From NCBI GenBank assembly GCA_910578285.1, contig CAJTQL010000006.1, positions 4,234 to 68,233 of the forward strand: a stretch of 64,000 bases of DNA, read 5' to 3'. This document shows positions 28,548 through 39,708 of the stretch, one piece after another; position 1 is the first letter of the stretch; each line of letters opens with the position of its first letter. A program made the translations under genes and the position numbers. A model generated the notes under the pieces. It did not search any database. It saw nothing but the letters and a program-made list of their open reading frames with translations, and was not told the origin of the DNA. The stretch is from an uncultured Helicobacteraceae bacterium (GTDB lineage: Bacteria; Campylobacterota; Campylobacteria; Campylobacterales; Helicobacteraceae).

Positions 28548-29807
28548 TCACCACGCAATCGTTTGAATCTTGCCTTTGGGCAGGGCAAAGAGATAACTCT
28601 TGTTATAATTAAGACGAATGATTCCGAGTGAACTCTGGGCGGGCGTGTGTTTGATATACATCACCGTTTCGCCATCAATAGAGAATTGTGGATTCTGATT
28701 CACGCCTTCGATTGTGAGCTGGCGAATGTAGTCGCTCTTGGTTGAGGCAAGATAAAGGTTGAACGCGTTGGGCGCAAACTCATTGTCGCTATCACGACTC
28801 GAATAAACGATATATTCGCCAAATGCTGTCGCGAAATTGTTGTTGCGGCCATGATAAACAAGCTGTTCGACAACTTCTGCTCCGTCAATCCCTGTCGCAA
28901 AAATATTGGGATAGCCCAAGCGGTCAGATACAAACATCACACGTTTTTCGTCATCAATAAAATGCGCCTCGACATCGATTCCTGCGTATTTTGTAAGCTG
29001 TGTGAGCCGCTTTTGCGGAATATCATAGAGAAAAATATCAGATTGCGCTTGCGGCGCCATTGTGAGCAGAATCTTCTTGCCATCTTTGCTAACATCAGTA
29101 ATAGCAAGCATGCCTTGCGAATTGAGAATCTGTTGGTTGGTTTTGGTTTGGATATTGTATTTAAACAGCGTTGGTTTGTCGAGATATTTCGTATAATAAA
29201 ACTCTGTTTGTTCCTTATTTGCCCATTTTGGGAAGATGTTCAGCCGATTGTCATTGATAATAACCGATTGGAATGTAAGGGTATAATCTGCAAGCACAAT
29301 CTGCGCAATGCTTGGTGCTGTGTTTTTTGAGATTAGCACAAACCGCTCCATCCAATCGATTGATGGTGCACCGATGTATTGATTAATATCCACAGCCATT
29401 TTGTGTGCAAGCAAGGGATAATAGTTCTCATGACTTACGCTATATCGCTTATTGAGTGCCTCTTTTTCTGTCGTGATGTCATAGAGATAGAGTTGCGTTA
29501 CAATGCCCGAGCTCTCCAGCCGCACAGCGATTTTTGCCACGAGATGCACGCCTTTGGTTTTATAATCTGCATAATCAATGCCCTGCTTCGTTTCACTCTG
29601 CTCTTGGACATTGAAATGTCCGCTAACCTTCAAATCACCAATCAACATCTTATGAACCCGCGTGATAATGGGTTTTGTCTTCGCGCCTGAATCGATATAT
29701 GAGACATCAATCACAGGCAAAACACCACTACGGCGAATGATTTCCATTGTTGCATCGACTGCAAATGCAGCATGACACAAAAAAAATAAAAGGAATAATT
29801 TACGCAT
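28548..29807 (-). CDS. tolB: Tol-Pal system protein TolB
   Basis: 419 residues with a Sec signal peptide (about 1-16) and a periplasmic six-bladed beta-propeller after a small N-terminal domain. WD40-like PD-type repeats are visible, e.g. SKDGKKILLTMAPQAQSDIFLYD and RVMFVSDRLGYPNIF. It starts one base after the TolA-like gene. In H. pylori the pal lipoprotein gene follows tolB; here the next gene is purL on the other strand, so pal is not in this cluster. Confidence 0.93.
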   Translation of the reverse strand: MRKLFLLFFLCHAAFAVDATMEIIRRSGVLPVIDVSYIDSGAKTKPIITRVHKMLIGDLKVSGHFNVQEQSETKQGIDYADYKTKGVHLVAKIAVRLESSGIVTQLYLYDITTEKEALNKRYSVSHENYYPLLAHKMAVDINQYIGAPSIDWMERFVLISKNTAPSIAQIVLADYTLTFQSVIINDNRLNIFPKWANKEQTEFYYTKYLDKPTLFKYNIQTKTNQQILNSQGMLAITDVSKDGKKILLTMAPQAQSDIFLYDIPQKRLTQLTKYAGIDVEAHFIDDEKRVMFVSDRLGYPNIFATGIDGAEVVEQLVYHGRNNNFATAFGEYIVYSSRDSDNEFAPNAFNLYLASTKSDYIRQLTIEGVNQNPQFSIDGETVMYIKHTPAQSSLGIIRLNYNKSYLFALPKGKIQTIAW

Positions 29808-30554
29808 CTATCTTTCACTCCCTATTGTTACAATAATGCTTGTTTGCCTCTTTGAGGCATGGATATATTTGGGAAATGCAACGTGTTGCATGTCGTCCAA
29901 AAAAACACGCAAAAGCGCATCGAACTCGGAATCTCCTGAAGATTTCTGCACACGATACGAAAAACGTCCTTGATAGTCGATGGTGATGAGCACTTCGGCG
30001 CGCAAATTTTTACCGCCAGAATCTTGATATTTTGCAAGTTTCCAATGCTCGCTCAATAGTGCATCGACTTGTGCATAGTATTCATTATACTCACCTTCAG
30101 GAACGCTAAAGTTAATCTTGTGTTGCACATCGAGTTGTGAAAGGATTTTTTGCACATCGTTTGTCATCTCATCAGAACGAAGCGAATCGCCCTTTTTGCG
30201 CGAAGCAAACGCATCGCGATTATCGCTTAGCTCATTGGGTTTGGCAGCAACCTTATCAGGAACACTCTCAAAAAGCTTTTTGATTCCAAGCCCAGCCACA
30301 GGAGTCTTTGAGCCCATATTCTCTGTGACTTTTGAGGTTTTTTGTTTTTGCTCGCGCTCTGTCGGAGCAAGCTTTTTGTTAGGTTTAGTATTTGGAGCAA
30401 TATCGAGTGTTACCTGAAACTCGATTTCTTTTTGCATACTAAAACGCAGCGGCTTGTCATCAGGAGCAAAACCTAAAAATGCAAACAACAGCACGAGCCC
30501 AGCATAGACGGAGAAAGAAATGACTCCGCTTGCGCACCACAACACTCTATCCAT
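29808..30554 (-). CDS. tolA: TolA/TonB-like linker protein of the Tol system
   Basis: 248 residues from the ATG at 30554: one N-terminal membrane helix, a Lys/Glu-rich periplasmic linker and a C-terminal TonB/TolA-type domain (YYAQVDALLSEHWKLAKYQ, then AEVLITIDYQGRFSYRVQKSSGDSEFDALL). Position between exbD and tolB matches the TolA role. A TTG at 30569 could add five residues. Overlaps exbD by eight bases. TolA sequence identity is low across genera, so the name rests on place and architecture. Confidence 0.8.
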   Translation of the reverse strand: MDRVLWCASGVISFSVYAGLVLLFAFLGFAPDDKPLRFSMQKEIEFQVTLDIAPNTKPNKKLAPTEREQKQKTSKVTENMGSKTPVAGLGIKKLFESVPDKVAAKPNELSDNRDAFASRKKGDSLRSDEMTNDVQKILSQLDVQHKINFSVPEGEYNEYYAQVDALLSEHWKLAKYQDSGGKNLRAEVLITIDYQGRFSYRVQKSSGDSEFDALLRVFLDDMQHVAFPKYIHASKRQTSIIVTIGSER

Positions 30555-30945
30555 CGGTAACCAACGCAATACGTATAAAGCCTGTTTCTTTGACTGTTTT
30601 CAGAATATGCATGACATGGTCATAGAGCAAATGCTTATCAGCGCGAATTGAGACTTGTGTATTTTTATCATAGCCATTAGAAAAAAGCGCGAAACTATCA
30701 GCAAATTCTTTAAGTGTGTAGGTATTGTCTTTGATGTAAATCACCTGATTTTTATCAATCCGAATCTCAATCTTAGAGTCCTCTTGAACCTTAGAACTCT
30801 TCGAGCCTCGTGGCAAAGTAATTTCTTCTTGATAAACAACAACAGGCGCTGTTACCATTAAAATGGCGAGCAAGACAAGCATAATGTCGACCAATGGGGT
30901 GATATTCAAATCAGGATTTTCGTCCCAATTGAAATGCGAACTCAC
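30547..30945 (-). CDS. ExbD/TolR-type proton-channel subunit (Tol cluster)
   Basis: 132 residues with a single N-terminal membrane helix bearing the essential Asp in DLNITPLVDIMLVLLAI and a periplasmic domain ending GFIRIALVTDG. Overlaps the partner by four bases upstream and the TolA-like gene by eight bases downstream. Equivalent of H. pylori HP1129. Likely partner of TolA here, while the Fur-linked pair at 3.2-4.0 kb serves TonB. Confidence 0.9.
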   Translation of the reverse strand: MSSHFNWDENPDLNITPLVDIMLVLLAILMVTAPVVVYQEEITLPRGSKSSKVQEDSKIEIRIDKNQVIYIKDNTYTLKEFADSFALFSNGYDKNTQVSIRADKHLLYDHVMHILKTVKETGFIRIALVTDG

Positions 30946-31535
30946 GAACCTTGCTCCACATCGACATGTTCTCCAGCAACAATCATCTCGATTTGCATTT
31001 GCAAAATTGTTGCAAGCTCAAATGCAGAACGTTTGAGCAAGAGATGAAAAGAATAAGCAGGAATAGCTGTGAGAATCCCTGTGGCTGTTGCAACAAGGGC
31101 TTTGGAAATCACGGGGGCGATGACTTCAAGAGTCGCGCGAGCACCCTCGCCAAGCTTGGAAAACGCATCGAGAATCTCGACAACCGTGCCAAAAAGACCG
31201 ATAAAAGGCGATGTCGATGCAACGACAGCGAGCATCGTCAGCCCCAATGTCGCTCGGCTTGTCGCTCGATGTTTGCCGACCTCGAGTGTCTCGCGGCTCA
31301 TGCCCACGCGGCGCTTGCGCAATGCGTAGCCGAGCAAGGCAGAACGTGGGATCTTGCGCACACCTTCAACAAGAGATTCGAGCGTTGCCCTCTCTTGCCC
31401 GATGAGAGCAGAGAGGACAAAATAGCGATACACAAAAATCCATACCGACAGAATAAAGTAGGTTGATAACCATAATAAAACAATGTAGGTAACAATCCCA
31501 CTCGATGCAAGATAATTGCCAATCTGCTCGCCCAC
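30942..31535 (-). CDS. ExbB/TolQ-type proton-channel subunit (Tol cluster)
   Basis: 197 residues, three membrane helices, with STSPFIGLFGTVVEILDAF and ALVATATGILTAIPAYSFHLLLKR as the conserved helices 2 and 3. Its start codon touches the atpC stop (one-base overlap at 31535), so the Tol genes are coupled to the ATP synthase operon, as in H. pylori HP1130/HP1131. Confidence 0.92.
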   Translation of the reverse strand: MGEQIGNYLASSGIVTYIVLLWLSTYFILSVWIFVYRYFVLSALIGQERATLESLVEGVRKIPRSALLGYALRKRRVGMSRETLEVGKHRATSRATLGLTMLAVVASTSPFIGLFGTVVEILDAFSKLGEGARATLEVIAPVISKALVATATGILTAIPAYSFHLLLKRSAFELATILQMQIEMIVAGEHVDVEQGS

Positions 31536-31924
31536 TATTTGTTCTTTACACCTGTTTCAAGACGAGAAATGACAGCACCCATGACAAAAGAATCGCTTTT
31601 TGCTTTCTCAAGCAATTTTTTAGCATTATCCAATGCCGCAACAATCGCACTATCATTGTCTCCCATCAGCGCTACAGCACCATTTGCAAGCACATCAACC
31701 TTTGTATTGCTCACTTTGACATAGCCAGCATCGACAGCAACAAGCTCACGTATACCATTCTCACTTTCAAATTCTATCACACCTGTTTGCAATAATGTCA
31801 GCACATCGGTATGTCCAGGCAAAACACCAAATTCACCCTCGACTCCGGGCAAAACAACATTTTTGACTTTACCCGAAAAAATACCACCTTCAGGTGTGAT
31901 AATATCAAGCTGCAACATTTCCAT
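31535..31924 (-). CDS. atpC: ATP synthase F1 epsilon subunit
   Basis: 129 residues; regulatory central-stalk subunit. N-terminal beta domain MLQLDIITPEGGIFSGKVKNVVLPGVEGEFGVLPGHTDVL-type pattern, then a two-helix C-terminus that may inhibit hydrolysis. Located 13 bases after atpD. Confidence 0.95.
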   Translation of the reverse strand: MEMLQLDIITPEGGIFSGKVKNVVLPGVEGEFGVLPGHTDVLTLLQTGVIEFESENGIRELVAVDAGYVKVSNTKVDVLANGAVALMGDNDSAIVAALDNAKKLLEKAKSDSFVMGAVISRLETGVKNK

Positions 31925-31937
31925 AACAGCTCCTTAA

Positions 31938-33365
<1,428 letters not shown>

Positions 33366-33399
33366 TTACACTTCTCCTTTTTGTGATTTTGCCAATCGA

Positions 33400-34299
33400 T
33401 TATTTCATCGATTCAACACCTGTATTGATTTCGACAAGCTCTGTCGTAATCGCTCCTTGCCGTGCTTTGTTATAAGCAATCGTTCGACTTCGAACGAGTT
33501 CGCCCGCATTGTTTGTCGCAGAATCCATAGCCTGCATACGCGCGCTATGTTCAGCAACCAAAGAATCCACAAGGGCAAAATACATGCTAAACTCAACATA
33601 TTTCACAGCGAGCTGATTCAAAATCTCTGTCTCGCCGCCGCTTGGCTCGATTTCAATAGGAGCATGCACTGTCGTTGCCGTATCTCGAAGCATATTTGAT
33701 GATTCAATGGGCAAAAGCTGCTGCGTTTTGAGTTGTTGTGAAATCATGTTTTTAAAGCCATTGTGTACCAAAATGACACGATCTGTCGTGCCCTCTAAGA
33801 AATCCGCAACAACTTCATTGATGAACTTTGAAGACTTTTGATAATCAGGCACAGAACTCAATTCTTCGATACGCGAAGCAAGCGACATGCCATTGAAATC
33901 AAAAAAAGAAATCCCTTTTTTACCAATCGCATGCAAGCATACTTTTGTATTTTTTGCCTTATAAATACCAACCAATCTCATTATCTCTTTGATAGTCGTA
34001 GAGTTGAATCCGCCACAAAGCCCCTTATCGGCTGTAATAAACACAATATCGACTCTCTTGGGTTCACCTTCGCGATGAGCAAAAAACGGAATATCTACAC
34101 CGCCCCCTTGCTCCTGCAAACGATCATGGATTTCTTGAAACACAGCAACAATCTTATCCGCATACAAACGCGAACGACGTGCCATCTCATCAGCTCTTTT
34201 GAGCTTTGATGTTGACACAAGCTTCATCGCTTTTGTGATTTTTTGCGTACTCTTGACGCTTTGAATCTGTGTTCGAATTTCCTTAAGGTTATTTCCCAT
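33400..34299 (-). CDS. atpG: ATP synthase F1 gamma subunit
   Basis: Rotor shaft, 299 residues. N-terminal coiled-coil MGNNLKEIRTQIQSVKSTQKITKAM, DKGLCGGFNS in the middle and the C-terminal helix MQAMDSATNNAGEL are conserved. 15 bases from atpA, 37 from atpD. Confidence 0.97.
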   Translation of the reverse strand: MGNNLKEIRTQIQSVKSTQKITKAMKLVSTSKLKRADEMARRSRLYADKIVAVFQEIHDRLQEQGGGVDIPFFAHREGEPKRVDIVFITADKGLCGGFNSTTIKEIMRLVGIYKAKNTKVCLHAIGKKGISFFDFNGMSLASRIEELSSVPDYQKSSKFINEVVADFLEGTTDRVILVHNGFKNMISQQLKTQQLLPIESSNMLRDTATTVHAPIEIEPSGGETEILNQLAVKYVEFSMYFALVDSLVAEHSARMQAMDSATNNAGELVRSRTIAYNKARQGAITTELVEINTGVESMK

Positions 34300-34314
34300 G
34301 ATGATTCCTTAAAG

Positions 34315-35829
34315 TTATGCTTTAAAAGTCGTTTTGAATTCCGCCAAAGCTTTATTCAGGGCTTCTTCTGTTTCTTTATCGATGAGTTTCTTGGTACGAA
34401 TATCCTCAAAAATCTGGGGATAACGTGCTTCGATAAACGGATAGAGGTCGGCTTCAAATTTATTCACACGATTTGCAGGAATATCGTCCATAAATCCACG
34501 CGCACCGGCAAACACAATGACGACTTGTCGTTCGATAGGCAATGGCGCATACGGAGGCTGTTTGAGAACCTCAACCATTCTTTGCCCGCGCTCAAGCTGT
34601 CGGCGGCTCGCTTCGTCCAAATCAGAAGCAAACTGCGAAAACGCTTGCAATTCGCGATATTGTGCGAGATCAAGACGCAATGTGCCTGCCACTTGCTTGG
34701 TTGCCTTAATCTGTGCTGCACCACCTACGCGCGAGACCGACAAACCAACGTTAATAGCAGGGCGCACGCCAGAGTTAAATAGATTGGTCTCCAAGAAAAT
34801 CTGCCCGTCTGTAATTGAAATCACGTTTGTGGGAATATACGCAGCAACATCGCCCGCTTGTGTTTCGATGATGGGCAACGCAGTGAGCGAACCAGCACCA
34901 AGCTCATCATTCAGCTTTGCGGCACGTTCGAGCAAACGGGAATGGAGATAGAACACATCACCAGGGAATGCCTCACGACCAGGAGGGCGACGCAAAATCA
35001 AGCTCATCTCGCGGTATGCCACGGCGTGCTTACTCAAATCATCATAGATAATCAACGCATGGCGACCGCTATCGCGGAAATATTCACCCATCGCTACACC
35101 TGCATAGGGAGCAAGATATTGCATTGCAGCAGAATCAGACGCGGGCGCATTGACGATAATCGAATATTCCAAAGCTCCGTGTTCCTCGAGCTTGCGCACA
35201 ACTTGCGCAACAGTAGATTCTTTTTGTCCAATCGCAACATAGATACAAATCACATCTTGCCCTTTTTGATTGATGATTGTATCGATTGCAACGGTTGTTT
35301 TTCCTGTTTGGCGGTCGCCAATAATCAGCTCGCGCTGTCCGCGTCCGATAGGAACAAGAGCATCAATCGCCTTCAAGCCTGTTTGCAAGGGCTCATGTAC
35401 AGACTTACGTGCCATAATTCCAGGCGCTTTTTCTTCAAGAAAACGATATTCTGTTGCCTCGAGAGGCGATTTGCCATCGATAGGTTCACCAATCGCATTC
35501 ACCACACGTCCAAGCAACGAATCGCCCACAGGAACACGAATCAACTTACCCAATCGCTTGACAGACGTGCCCTCCTTAATGCCTCGACCAGCACCCAAAA
35601 TCACAACACCGACACTGCTTTCTTCGAGACTTGATGCCAAACCTTTATCGCCCGTGTCAAACTCCACCATTTCATAGGACATCACATTTTTGAGCCCATA
35701 GACTTTTGCCACACCATCAGCATAGCTAATAACCTTTCCTGTCTCTGCTATATTGATGTCAATATTGAAATTCTCAATCCTCTCTTTGATTAGAGAACTA
35801 ATCTCATCTGCTTGTAGTTTTGCTACCAC
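34315..35829 (-). CDS. atpA: ATP synthase F1 alpha subunit
   Basis: Non-catalytic nucleotide-binding subunit, 504 residues, with P-loop [35 protein letters not shown] and the alpha-type Arg finger region ([10 protein letters not shown]). 24 bases after atpH. Confidence 0.98.
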   Translation of the reverse strand: MVAKLQADEISSLIKERIENFNIDINIAETGKVISYADGVAKVYGLKNVMSYEMVEFDTGDKGLASSLEESSVGVVILGAGRGIKEGTSVKRLGKLIRVPVGDSLLGRVVNAIGEPIDGKSPLEATEYRFLEEKAPGIMARKSVHEPLQTGLKAIDALVPIGRGQRELIIGDRQTGKTTVAIDTIINQKGQDVICIYVAIGQKESTVAQVVRKLEEHGALEYSIIVNAPASDSAAMQYLAPYAGVAMGEYFRDSGRHALIIYDDLSKHAVAYREMSLILRRPPGREAFPGDVFYLHSRLLERAAKLNDELGAGSLTALPIIETQAGDVAAYIPTNVISITDGQIFLETNLFNSGVRPAINVGLSVSRVGGAAQIKATKQVAGTLRLDLAQYRELQAFSQFASDLDEASRRQLERGQRMVEVLKQPPYAPLPIERQVVIVFAGARGFMDDIPANRVNKFEADLYPFIEARYPQIFEDIRTKKLIDKETEEALNKALAEFKTTFKA

Positions 35830-35853
35830 TGACCTACTCCTTTCATGTTTTAA

Positions 35854-36384
35854 TTAAAATGCTCGCAGGATATGCTCACGCAAATCACTGACAAAACGTT
35901 CTTGCGAAAACGCGACCTCAACGCCCAAATCTTCAACAACAAGGCGCACACCCTCTTTGTCTGAACGTTCATGTTTGAGTGCAAGATTGACATGCAGTCT
36001 TTGAGCAAAAGTATTTTTGATGTTTTCAAGCGTTGCTTCATCAAACGTCTCCTTACTCGAAAGATTTGCCACATATTCTTTATTGATTGCTGCAAGAGTC
36101 GCTTCGAGTTCAGCGCAAATCTCTGGGATAAGAGTGAGACGATTCTTTTCTCCCAGCAATCGAATCAAATTCTGCATTCCAACATCGTTGCTCTCAACAA
36201 TCTGCAATACAAGCTCGACTTTGCGCGCATTGCTCACATAAGGAGCAGCGATAATTTCGCAAAATTTCTCACTCGCAAATGCAGAGCGCACTTTTTGCAA
36301 TGATTGCAACAATGGGGCAACCTCTTGTTCACCAAAACTCTGAACCAATGCCTTGACATATCTTCGTGCAATAAGTTCTTTCAT
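35854..36384 (-). CDS. atpH: ATP synthase F1 delta subunit
   Basis: 176 residues; joins F1 to the peripheral stalk. N-terminus MKELIARRYVKALVQSF and the C-terminal LVVEDLGVEVAFSQERFVSDLREHIL fit the OSCP/delta family. I use the ATG at 36384, preceded by AAAAGG; the GTG just before it is inside that sequence. Start overlaps the atpF stop. Confidence 0.95.
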   Translation of the reverse strand: MKELIARRYVKALVQSFGEQEVAPLLQSLQKVRSAFASEKFCEIIAAPYVSNARKVELVLQIVESNDVGMQNLIRLLGEKNRLTLIPEICAELEATLAAINKEYVANLSSKETFDEATLENIKNTFAQRLHVNLALKHERSDKEGVRLVVEDLGVEVAFSQERFVSDLREHILRAF

Positions 36385-36893
36385 CACGCAACCTTTTTGA
36401 GTAGAATATCCACATAAGCCGTTTTGTCAAGCCGCATTGCATCGCTCCTAAAAAGCTCATCAAGAATCTCGGAAACCGCTGCTTGTTCGGCTTTTCGCCT
36501 CTCAAACTCCACAAAATCGTCATATTGCTTATGTAAGAGTTCCATATCTTTTTCAGCAGATTCGGCAATCTTTTGCTTCAGAATCACAGCCTCGCGTTTG
36601 GCTGTTTCGACAATATTTTCGGCTTCTTGCTGTGCGCTTTGCACACGTTTTTGAGCCGATTCAAGCGCTGTTTTGGATTCCTTGAGTTTTGCCTGCACCT
36701 TGTCTAACTCGCTTGCAATTCCTTCAGCACGACTCCTAAAAAAGTTCCGCAATGGAGTTGCGATGAAATAGTACAAAATCGCAGCAAATAGCAAGAAATT
36801 TAGCGCTCGTGGCACAATATCTTTAGGTGTATCACTTGCTCCAAATAAAAGCGTTGGCAACAATAAAACACTCCCAACAACAAACCATTTCAT
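36384..36893 (-). CDS. atpF: ATP synthase F0 b subunit
   Basis: 169 residues: N-terminal signal-like segment (MKWFVVGSVLLLPTLLFGAS), then the membrane helix in NFLLFAAILYYFIATPLRNFF and a long charged stalk helix (EGIASELDKVQAKLKESKTAL and on). Start at 36893 has AGGAGG upstream. Campylobacterota typically have two different b-type subunits; this is the longer one. Confidence 0.94.
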   Translation of the reverse strand: MKWFVVGSVLLLPTLLFGASDTPKDIVPRALNFLLFAAILYYFIATPLRNFFRSRAEGIASELDKVQAKLKESKTALESAQKRVQSAQQEAENIVETAKREAVILKQKIAESAEKDMELLHKQYDDFVEFERRKAEQAAVSEILDELFRSDAMRLDKTAYVDILLKKVA

Positions 36894-36903
36894 ACAATCC
36901 TCC

Positions 36904-37326
36904 TTAGAGTTGTTTGAGCTTGCTTCGCAAACTCTCCTGAAAAGCTGGCATTTGCGCACGTAATGACTCTAGCAGCCCATCTGTCTCGTTTTTGAGGTTC
37001 GCAAGATAATCCGCCTTTTGGCGCTCAATCTCTGCTCGTTTCACTTCAACCTGTGTTTCTGCAAGTTTCCGTGCGCTCTCCTGTGCTTCCTCTTTGATGT
37101 GTCCTGCTTCTTTGCGAGCATTTGCAAGAATATTCTCCGCCTCTGCTTGCAAGACAGCAATGTCCCTATCATTACCACGAATGCTCTCCAAGTCGTTTTT
37201 TATCGATTTATCCCGATTATCCATAAACGACAACAAGGGTTTATAGAGGACTTCGTTGAGAAAATACACCGAAACCACGAAAACCACGAAAACCAACAAC
37301 ATCAACAATGGATCAATGTCTAACAT
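36904..37326 (-). CDS. atpF': ATP synthase F0 b' subunit
   Basis: 140 residues: membrane helix at 5-25 (PLLMLLVFVVFVVSVYFLNEVLYKPLL) followed by a long coiled-coil stalk rich in Ala/Glu/Lys. Ten bases before atpF. First gene of the F1-F0 peripheral part; subunits a and c are not in this window, as in H. pylori where they are elsewhere. Confidence 0.93.
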   Translation of the reverse strand: MLDIDPLLMLLVFVVFVVSVYFLNEVLYKPLLSFMDNRDKSIKNDLESIRGNDRDIAVLQAEAENILANARKEAGHIKEEAQESARKLAETQVEVKRAEIERQKADYLANLKNETDGLLESLRAQMPAFQESLRSKLKQL

Positions 37327-37375
37327 AACTCGCTCCTTACAAGATTATCCTATCAAATGCAAGTTTGATTCTTGC

Positions 37376-38233
37376 TTAAAAAAACTGCTCCCGCACAAAA
37401 GAAAGAAAATTTGTAACGCTTTGTTTAGTTTCAAACCGAAATTGCAGGCAATTCCCTGTTGCTTTGAGGACAATGCCTTTTTTGCCAAGCTTTTGCGTGA
37501 TGAGATGAATCTCTTGTGGGTCAATCCATTCTTCCTCATGCGGGGCTTGGCGCAGCCTGCGAATCGAATCCTCTGTCTCACGAACACTCAAATGCTCGTT
37601 TATCACACGCTTGGCAATCTTTTGTTGCGCATGCGGCTTGAGCGAAGCAATGCTTTTTGCATGCCCTTGCGAAATCTTATTCTCCAACACCGCTTCAGCA
37701 ACGGATTCTTCGAGATTGAGTAACCGCAATGTGTTTGTAATTTGTGCGCGACTCTTTGCCACTTTTTGCGCGAGCTGGTCGTGGGTGAAATGGTATTTGT
37801 CAATCAATTCTTTGTAGCATTGTGCAAGCTCGAGCGGATTCAAATCTTCACGTTGAATGTTTTCAATCAGTGCGAGCTCGCGCAACTCGTCCCAAACAGC
37901 AACATCGATAATAATCGCCTTGATATTGCTCTGCCCTGCAAGCTTTGCAGCACGTAATCGCCGTTCGCCAGAAACAAGCACATAGCTATCGCTATCGGCA
38001 TTGTTTTCGCAAACCAAAATAGGCTGCAAGATTCCATATTCACGTATCGAATCGCTCAATTCTTGCAATGCCTGTGTGTCAAAGGTTTTGCGCGGCTGCA
38101 TAGGATTAGGGAGAATGCTGTCAATCTCGAGCTCACAAACCATTCCTGTTTGGTCATTCAACGCATCAGTGTAGGCTTTTTCTGTTTCGCCCAAAAGATC
38201 GTTGAGCCCCCTGCCCAAATGTTTTTTTGCCAT
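37376..38233 (-). CDS. parB: Chromosome partition protein ParB
   Basis: 285-residue CTPase and parS-binding protein. Arg-rich CTP-binding box LVSGERRLRAAKLAG, HTH region LAQKVAKSRAQITNTLRLLNL and C-terminal dimerisation part are visible; the N-terminus [15 protein letters not shown] is the ParA-stimulating segment. Stop-start overlap with parA. Confidence 0.96.
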   Translation of the reverse strand: MAKKHLGRGLNDLLGETEKAYTDALNDQTGMVCELEIDSILPNPMQPRKTFDTQALQELSDSIREYGILQPILVCENNADSDSYVLVSGERRLRAAKLAGQSNIKAIIIDVAVWDELRELALIENIQREDLNPLELAQCYKELIDKYHFTHDQLAQKVAKSRAQITNTLRLLNLEESVAEAVLENKISQGHAKSIASLKPHAQQKIAKRVINEHLSVRETEDSIRRLRQAPHEEEWIDPQEIHLITQKLGKKGIVLKATGNCLQFRFETKQSVTNFLSFVREQFF

Positions 38234-39048
38234 TAGCTTTCCATAATGAGCTGTGCGAGATTCTGATAGGCGATACTCCCGGGCGAACGCACATCATAGA
38301 GAATCACAGGCTTACCAAAGCTCGGAGATTCAGCGAGTTTGACACTACGTGGAATCACGATATATGGGCAATTCTCGGCTTGACTTTGCCTTGCATGCGA
38401 ATCGACAAGCTGCTTGAACAAATGCCTATCAAAATGCTGCACCAAATCCTCAAGAACCTGCCTTGATAGATTATTTTGCGTGCTATACATCGTGGGCAAA
38501 AAGCCTTTGATAGAAAGGTTTGGGTTGATTGTTTGACGCAAGAGCTTGACAGTATTGAGCAATTGCGCGAGCCCTTCGAGTGCAAAAAATTCGCATTGTA
38601 TGGGGATAATCACCGAATTTGCGGCTGAAAGCGCATTGATTGTGAGCGGTCCAAGTGCAGGCGGCGAATCGATGATGACATAGTCATATTGGTCAATGAC
38701 TTCTTCAATTTTCTGGCGCAACACCGTTTCGCGCCCATTCTTTTTTTTGTTATACAACTCTTTCTCAATCCCTACAAGCCCGATGTTTGATGGCGCGACA
38801 AAAAGTGTCGGAATTGACGTTTTCTGAATCACTTGTGAAAGCTTTTTTGCACCAATCAGTACATGATAGATATTGAGCTCAATATCATTGCGGCGAATCC
38901 CGAGACTCGTTGTCGCATTCGCCTGTGGGTCAGCATCAACAAGTAGCACTCGATGCTCTGCTGACGCAAACGATGCGGCAAGATTCACCGCCGTTGTTGT
39001 TTTTCCTACACCGCCTTTTTGATTCGCAATCGCTATAATCTCACGCAT
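38233..39048 (-). CDS. parA: Chromosome partition ATPase ParA (Soj)
   Basis: 271 residues with deviant Walker [22 protein letters not shown], and [15 protein letters not shown]. The ATG at 39048 has GTGAGG before it; an upstream TTG (39066) would only add six residues. Together with ParB it segregates the origin region. Its stop shares one base with the parB start. Confidence 0.96.
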   Translation of the reverse strand: MREIIAIANQKGGVGKTTTAVNLAASFASAEHRVLLVDADPQANATTSLGIRRNDIELNIYHVLIGAKKLSQVIQKTSIPTLFVAPSNIGLVGIEKELYNKKKNGRETVLRQKIEEVIDQYDYVIIDSPPALGPLTINALSAANSVIIPIQCEFFALEGLAQLLNTVKLLRQTINPNLSIKGFLPTMYSTQNNLSRQVLEDLVQHFDRHLFKQLVDSHARQSQAENCPYIVIPRSVKLAESPSFGKPVILYDVRSPGSIAYQNLAQLIMES

Positions 39049-39069
39049 AAGCTGCCTCACTCCCAAAAT

Positions 39070-39708
39070 CTAAGACTCAAATCGAGCATTAAAAAGTATC
39101 TCACCATGATAGAAAAGTGTTCCATCATCGCGCAGCTCTGCGTCTTTGAGCGGCACGAGAACACCTCGATAATGAAAGCTAAACCCTTCATTGTGTGCAA
39201 ATTCTAGCCTATAATTGCTAAAAATCTGCTTCCATGAAATACGTGCGAAATCTTTTGCAAGATATTTTTCCAAAAGCCCATCACGAGGCACTTCTGGCTC
39301 GAGTGCGCCATATTGCTCTGAATCGAGGTTGAGCCCGATTCCGCAAACAAGAGTTTCGCCAACAACTTGCACAATCACGCCGCCTGCCTTTTGTGCGCCG
39401 ATATATAAATCGTTGGGATATTTGAGCCAAACGCGCGAACCTCGCTCGGCAAGCATATCTTTAAACAACCACCCAAAATACAGAGCGCTTGCATGCAGCG
39501 GCAAATCATGCGGCAAAGATTGCTTTGCAAGCGCGAACGAAAACAGCAGCGCGCTAGGCGCGTTGTCCCAACGATTCCCACGCGAACCGATTCCATGTGT
39601 TTGACATTTAGCACACACAGCAAATGGCGGTTGCAAGGTATTTTGTCGTAATTGTGCAACAAGCCATGTTTGTGTTGAATCCAAGCAATCAAAAAAAGCA
39701 ATCTCCAC
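39070..39708 (-). CDS. birA: Biotin--[acetyl-CoA-carboxylase] ligase (no repressor domain)
   Basis: 212 residues; attaches biotin to the biotin carboxyl carrier. SRGNRWDNAPSALLFSFAL, WLKYPNDLYIGAQKAGGVIVQ and CGIGLNL are the BPL-fold motifs; RGNRW replaces the common GRGRxG. No N-terminal winged helix, so not a repressor. Overlaps fmt by 20 bases. Confidence 0.93.
   Translation of the reverse strand: MEIAFFDCLDSTQTWLVAQLRQNTLQPPFAVCAKCQTHGIGSRGNRWDNAPSALLFSFALAKQSLPHDLPLHASALYFGWLFKDMLAERGSRVWLKYPNDLYIGAQKAGGVIVQVVGETLVCGIGLNLDSEQYGALEPEVPRDGLLEKYLAKDFARISWKQIFSNYRLEFAHNEGFSFHYRGVLVPLKDAELRDDGTLFYHGEILFNARFES

Noticed and set aside
34858..35634. 258-residue open frame antisense to atpA
   Set aside because: Lies wholly inside a highly conserved gene, no ribosome-binding site, no family pattern; a shadow of codon bias.
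37376..39048. Chromosome origin near parAB
   Set aside because: No cluster of DnaA boxes, no dnaA or dnaN gene, and no parS-like GTTTCACGTGAAAC palindrome was noticed nearby.
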